Origin: Sandaracinaceae bacterium
GTDB taxonomy: Bacteria; Myxococcota_A; Polyangia; Polyangiales; Houyiibacteriaceae
Assembly: GCA_012514415.1 (NCBI GenBank)
Contig: JAAZAH010000294.1
Coordinates: 1 to 7,368, forward strand
DNA: 7,368 nucleotides
Direction of reading: 5' to 3'
Of this stretch, positions 6,203 through 7,368 are shown piece by piece. Below the pieces are notes generated by a model. The model ran no database searches, was not told the DNA's origin, and saw nothing but the letters and a program-made list of their open reading frames with translations. A program made the translations under genes and the position numbers. Within the stretch, counting starts at the first letter, position 1. Each line of letters opens with the position of its first letter.

Positions 6203-6220
6203 AAAGGGAGCATTCCCTTT
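6203..6220. promoter_or_regulatory. Perfect inverted repeat in the divergent ruvA / 90-aa gene spacer
   Basis: AAAGGGA-GCAT-TCCCTTT is a perfect 7-bp inverted repeat around a 4-base loop. It lies 31 bp upstream of ruvA and 20 bp upstream of the plus-strand ATG at 6241. It could be an operator for a dimeric repressor shared by both divergent genes, or a hairpin in either leader RNA. On the minus strand the second arm is followed by one more T (TCCCTTTT), so a weak attenuator is also possible. The repeat is clear; its function is inference. Confidence 0.5.
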
Positions 6221-6237
6221 GAGCTCGCGTATTACGG

Positions 6238-6262
6238 TCCATGCGGGCAACCATCCATGCGG
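6238..6262. repeat. Short direct repeat overlapping the start of the 90-aa gene
   Basis: TCCATGCGG occurs at 6238-6246 and 6254-6262, one and a half helical turns apart (16-bp period). The first copy contains the proposed ATG at 6241. It may be a binding-site pair for ruvA control or simply a chance duplication; there is no coding reason for it, because the two copies are in different frames. Confidence 0.35.
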
Positions 6263-6513
6263 TCGCCACGGGCTTCGCGGTATCGTTTATGATACCACTG
6301 CTGGCGGAACTCTCCTTCGTCCTTCCGCGCTCCGTCGCCGAGGCGAAGCCCAATGTCCGCTCGCATCTCAGCCCTCATTATTGGGGCGATCGACGCTATC
6401 TCCGCGCCGAATTTCGCGATCTCGAACATGTGCCAAAGCCCGCCTTTGTGCTTCGCAAGCTAAGCAAAGCCGAGCGCGCCGCAATCGAGCGCGCGCGTCA
6501 AAGAACACAATGA
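6241..6513 (+). CDS. Small probable secreted protein of unknown function
   Basis: 90 aa, not recognised. It fills the space between the ruvA start and the end of the antiporter gene and is the best-supported frame there: codon choice (CGC, GCC, GAG, CTC) matches the neighbours. Residues 1-35 look like a Sec signal peptide: one Arg near the start, a hydrophobic core GFAVSFMIPLLAELSFVL (11-28), then SVAEA|KP with a plausible cleavage site after Ala35. The mature part, about 55 residues, has an aromatic/basic patch (HYWGDRRYLRAEFRD, 46-60) and a strongly basic C-terminal helix (LRKLSKAERAAIERARQR, 71-88). There is no Cys, so it is neither a lipoprotein nor disulfide-bonded. There is no good Shine-Dalgarno site near the ATG. 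It is transcribed divergently from ruvA and its stop lies seven bases from the opposing antiporter stop. It could alternatively be non-coding sequence with an open frame. Confidence 0.55.
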   Translation: MRATIHAVATGFAVSFMIPLLAELSFVLPRSVAEAKPNVRSHLSPHYWGDRRYLRAEFRDLEHVPKPAFVLRKLSKAERAAIERARQRTQ

Positions 6514-6520
6514 GACGAGC

Positions 6521-7368
6521 TCAGGCGCTTTCAGCGAGATCGGCCTCTGCCGGCTCATCATCCGAATAAGCATCAAGCCCGGACTCACCACTCTTGATGA
6601 TCGCATGCCGAAAGAGCACCGGAGCGACGATCTCATTGATCGCAATGACGCCGAAAACGAGCGCCGATGCCTCCTCGCCAAAGCTCGGGAATGCCTTAGT
6701 AAAAAGGATGGCGAGGGCGATCGCGAGTCCCGCTTGGGGGAGCAACCCAAAGCCTGCATAGCGCCGCGTCATCGGATCGGCGCCAGCGAGCCGCGCGCCA
6801 ATGGACGAGCCCACCAAGAGGCCCATGCCGCGGATCAAGACGATCGCAGCGGCGACCAAGCCGACGGAGGCAAGCACATCGAGGTGGATCGAAGCGCCGG
6901 CGACGCTGAAGAAGACGACATAGACCGGAAGGCCTGCGACCTCGACATCTTGATGGAGCGCATCGCCAATCCGCGTCGCGTTCCGAATGAGCATTCCCGC
7001 CGAGAGGCCAATGAGGAGAGGATCGAGATCCACGCGAGAGCCGATCTCGGCCATGAGGAAGCACATCGTGATGAGAAAAAGCGGCCCCGAGCCCCGGATG
7101 TATTTGAAGTAGAGCGCGATGATGAGGCCGATCCCTAGTCCGACAAACATCGAACCGAAGAGCTCCCACACCAAGGTCCGCGCGATCTCGATCATATTCG
7201 CGCTTCCGCCAAACACCGCACCGGCGAGCGATGAGACGATGGCAAAGAGCGTGATGACGAGGAGGTCGGCGAGGACCACGACCGACAGGACGGTCTGCGA
7301 CATCGGTCCGCGCGCGGCCATCTCATCGCGAAGCGCGATGACCACCGCGGGTGATTGAGCGACGAGCA
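6521..7368 (-). CDS. Monovalent cation:proton antiporter (CPA family), N-terminally cut by window
   Basis: The frame runs off the window end, with coding sense before the GTG at 7345 (LVAQSPAVVIALRDE, the family's SP-x-x-V block), so that GTG is internal. About 281 residues are visible, the C-terminal two thirds or so of a typical CPA2-type Na+(K+)/H+ exchanger. Counting from the GTG, recognisable blocks are TVLSVVVLADLLVITLFAIV (18-37), LMAEIGSRVDLDPLLIGLSAGMLIRN (97-122), LPVYVVFFSVAGASIHLD (139-156), RGMGLLVGSSIGARL (172-186), GFGLLPQAGLAIALAI (198-213) and AINEIVAPVLFRHAI (235-249). These are the membrane-core signatures of the family, in order. The protein ends with a short acidic cytosolic tail (SDDEPAEADLAE) and has no RCK/TrkA-N nucleotide-binding domain of the KefB/KefC type. 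It would exchange Na+ or K+ for H+ at the inner membrane; the ion cannot be told from this part. Confidence 0.9.
   Translation of the reverse strand, partial: LVAQSPAVVIALRDEMAARGPMSQTVLSVVVLADLLVITLFAIVSSLAGAVFGGSANMIEIARTLVWELFGSMFVGLGIGLIIALYFKYIRGSGPLFLITMCFLMAEIGSRVDLDPLLIGLSAGMLIRNATRIGDALHQDVEVAGLPVYVVFFSVAGASIHLDVLASVGLVAAAIVLIRGMGLLVGSSIGARLAGADPMTRRYAGFGLLPQAGLAIALAILFTKAFPSFGEEASALVFGVIAINEIVAPVLFRHAIIKSGESGLDAYSDDEPAEADLAESA

Noticed and set aside
6219..6569. A 116-codon plus-strand frame overlapping the 90-aa gene
   Set aside because: It runs into the antiporter end, is Arg/Ser-rich in the way typical of shadow frames, and has no signal peptide or motif, unlike the frame at 6241.
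6716..6725. GCGATCGC resembling the cyanobacterial HIP1 palindrome
   Set aside because: A single clear copy was noticed. It fits the general GATC richness and is not a HIP1-like repeat array.

Overview
The window (7,368 bp, GC-rich, strong preference for C/G in third codon positions) looks like ordinary chromosome from a Gram-negative bacterium. The gene set points to a proteobacterium-like or myxobacterium-like lineage: YebC next to RuvC, RuvAB nearby, and a large inner-membrane protein carrying a periplasmic sulfatase fold. I infer this from composition and gene style only. No single marker in the window fixes the taxon. I see no rRNA, tRNA, CRISPR, phage or IS elements.

Layout. (i) 1-1245, plus strand: the end of yebC (start cut off by the window) runs directly into ruvC with an ATGA stop/start overlap. 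(ii) 1276-6171, minus strand: four genes read in the order ruvA, ruvB, a 210-aa two-TM protein, and an 820-aa membrane protein. The first two gaps are 20 and 17 bp and the third is 143 bp, so a shared operon is likely for at least the first three. This run converges on ruvC. (iii) 6172-6520: a 69-bp divergent spacer with a perfect 7-bp inverted repeat, then a plus-strand 90-aa probable secreted protein of unknown function. (iv) 6521-7368, minus strand: the C-terminal part of a monovalent cation:proton antiporter, cut by the window end.

How the genes work together. RuvA, RuvB and RuvC form the Holliday-junction branch-migration and resolution machine. Here its genes are split into yebC-ruvC and ruvA-ruvB blocks that face each other across about 3.3 kb. 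YebC is a translation factor/regulator that commonly sits beside ruvC. The two genes between the blocks encode envelope proteins with no obvious link to recombination.

The most interesting gene is the 820-aa protein. It has the five-TM plus periplasmic domain plan of LtaS, EptA and PbgA/YejM. The sulfatase-type fold can be recognised from start to finish, but the residues that should bind metal and act as nucleophile appear to be replaced. It therefore looks like a membrane pseudo-sulfatase. It also carries a 17-residue histidine-rich stretch just outside the membrane and an extra C-terminal region of about 190 residues that I cannot assign with confidence.
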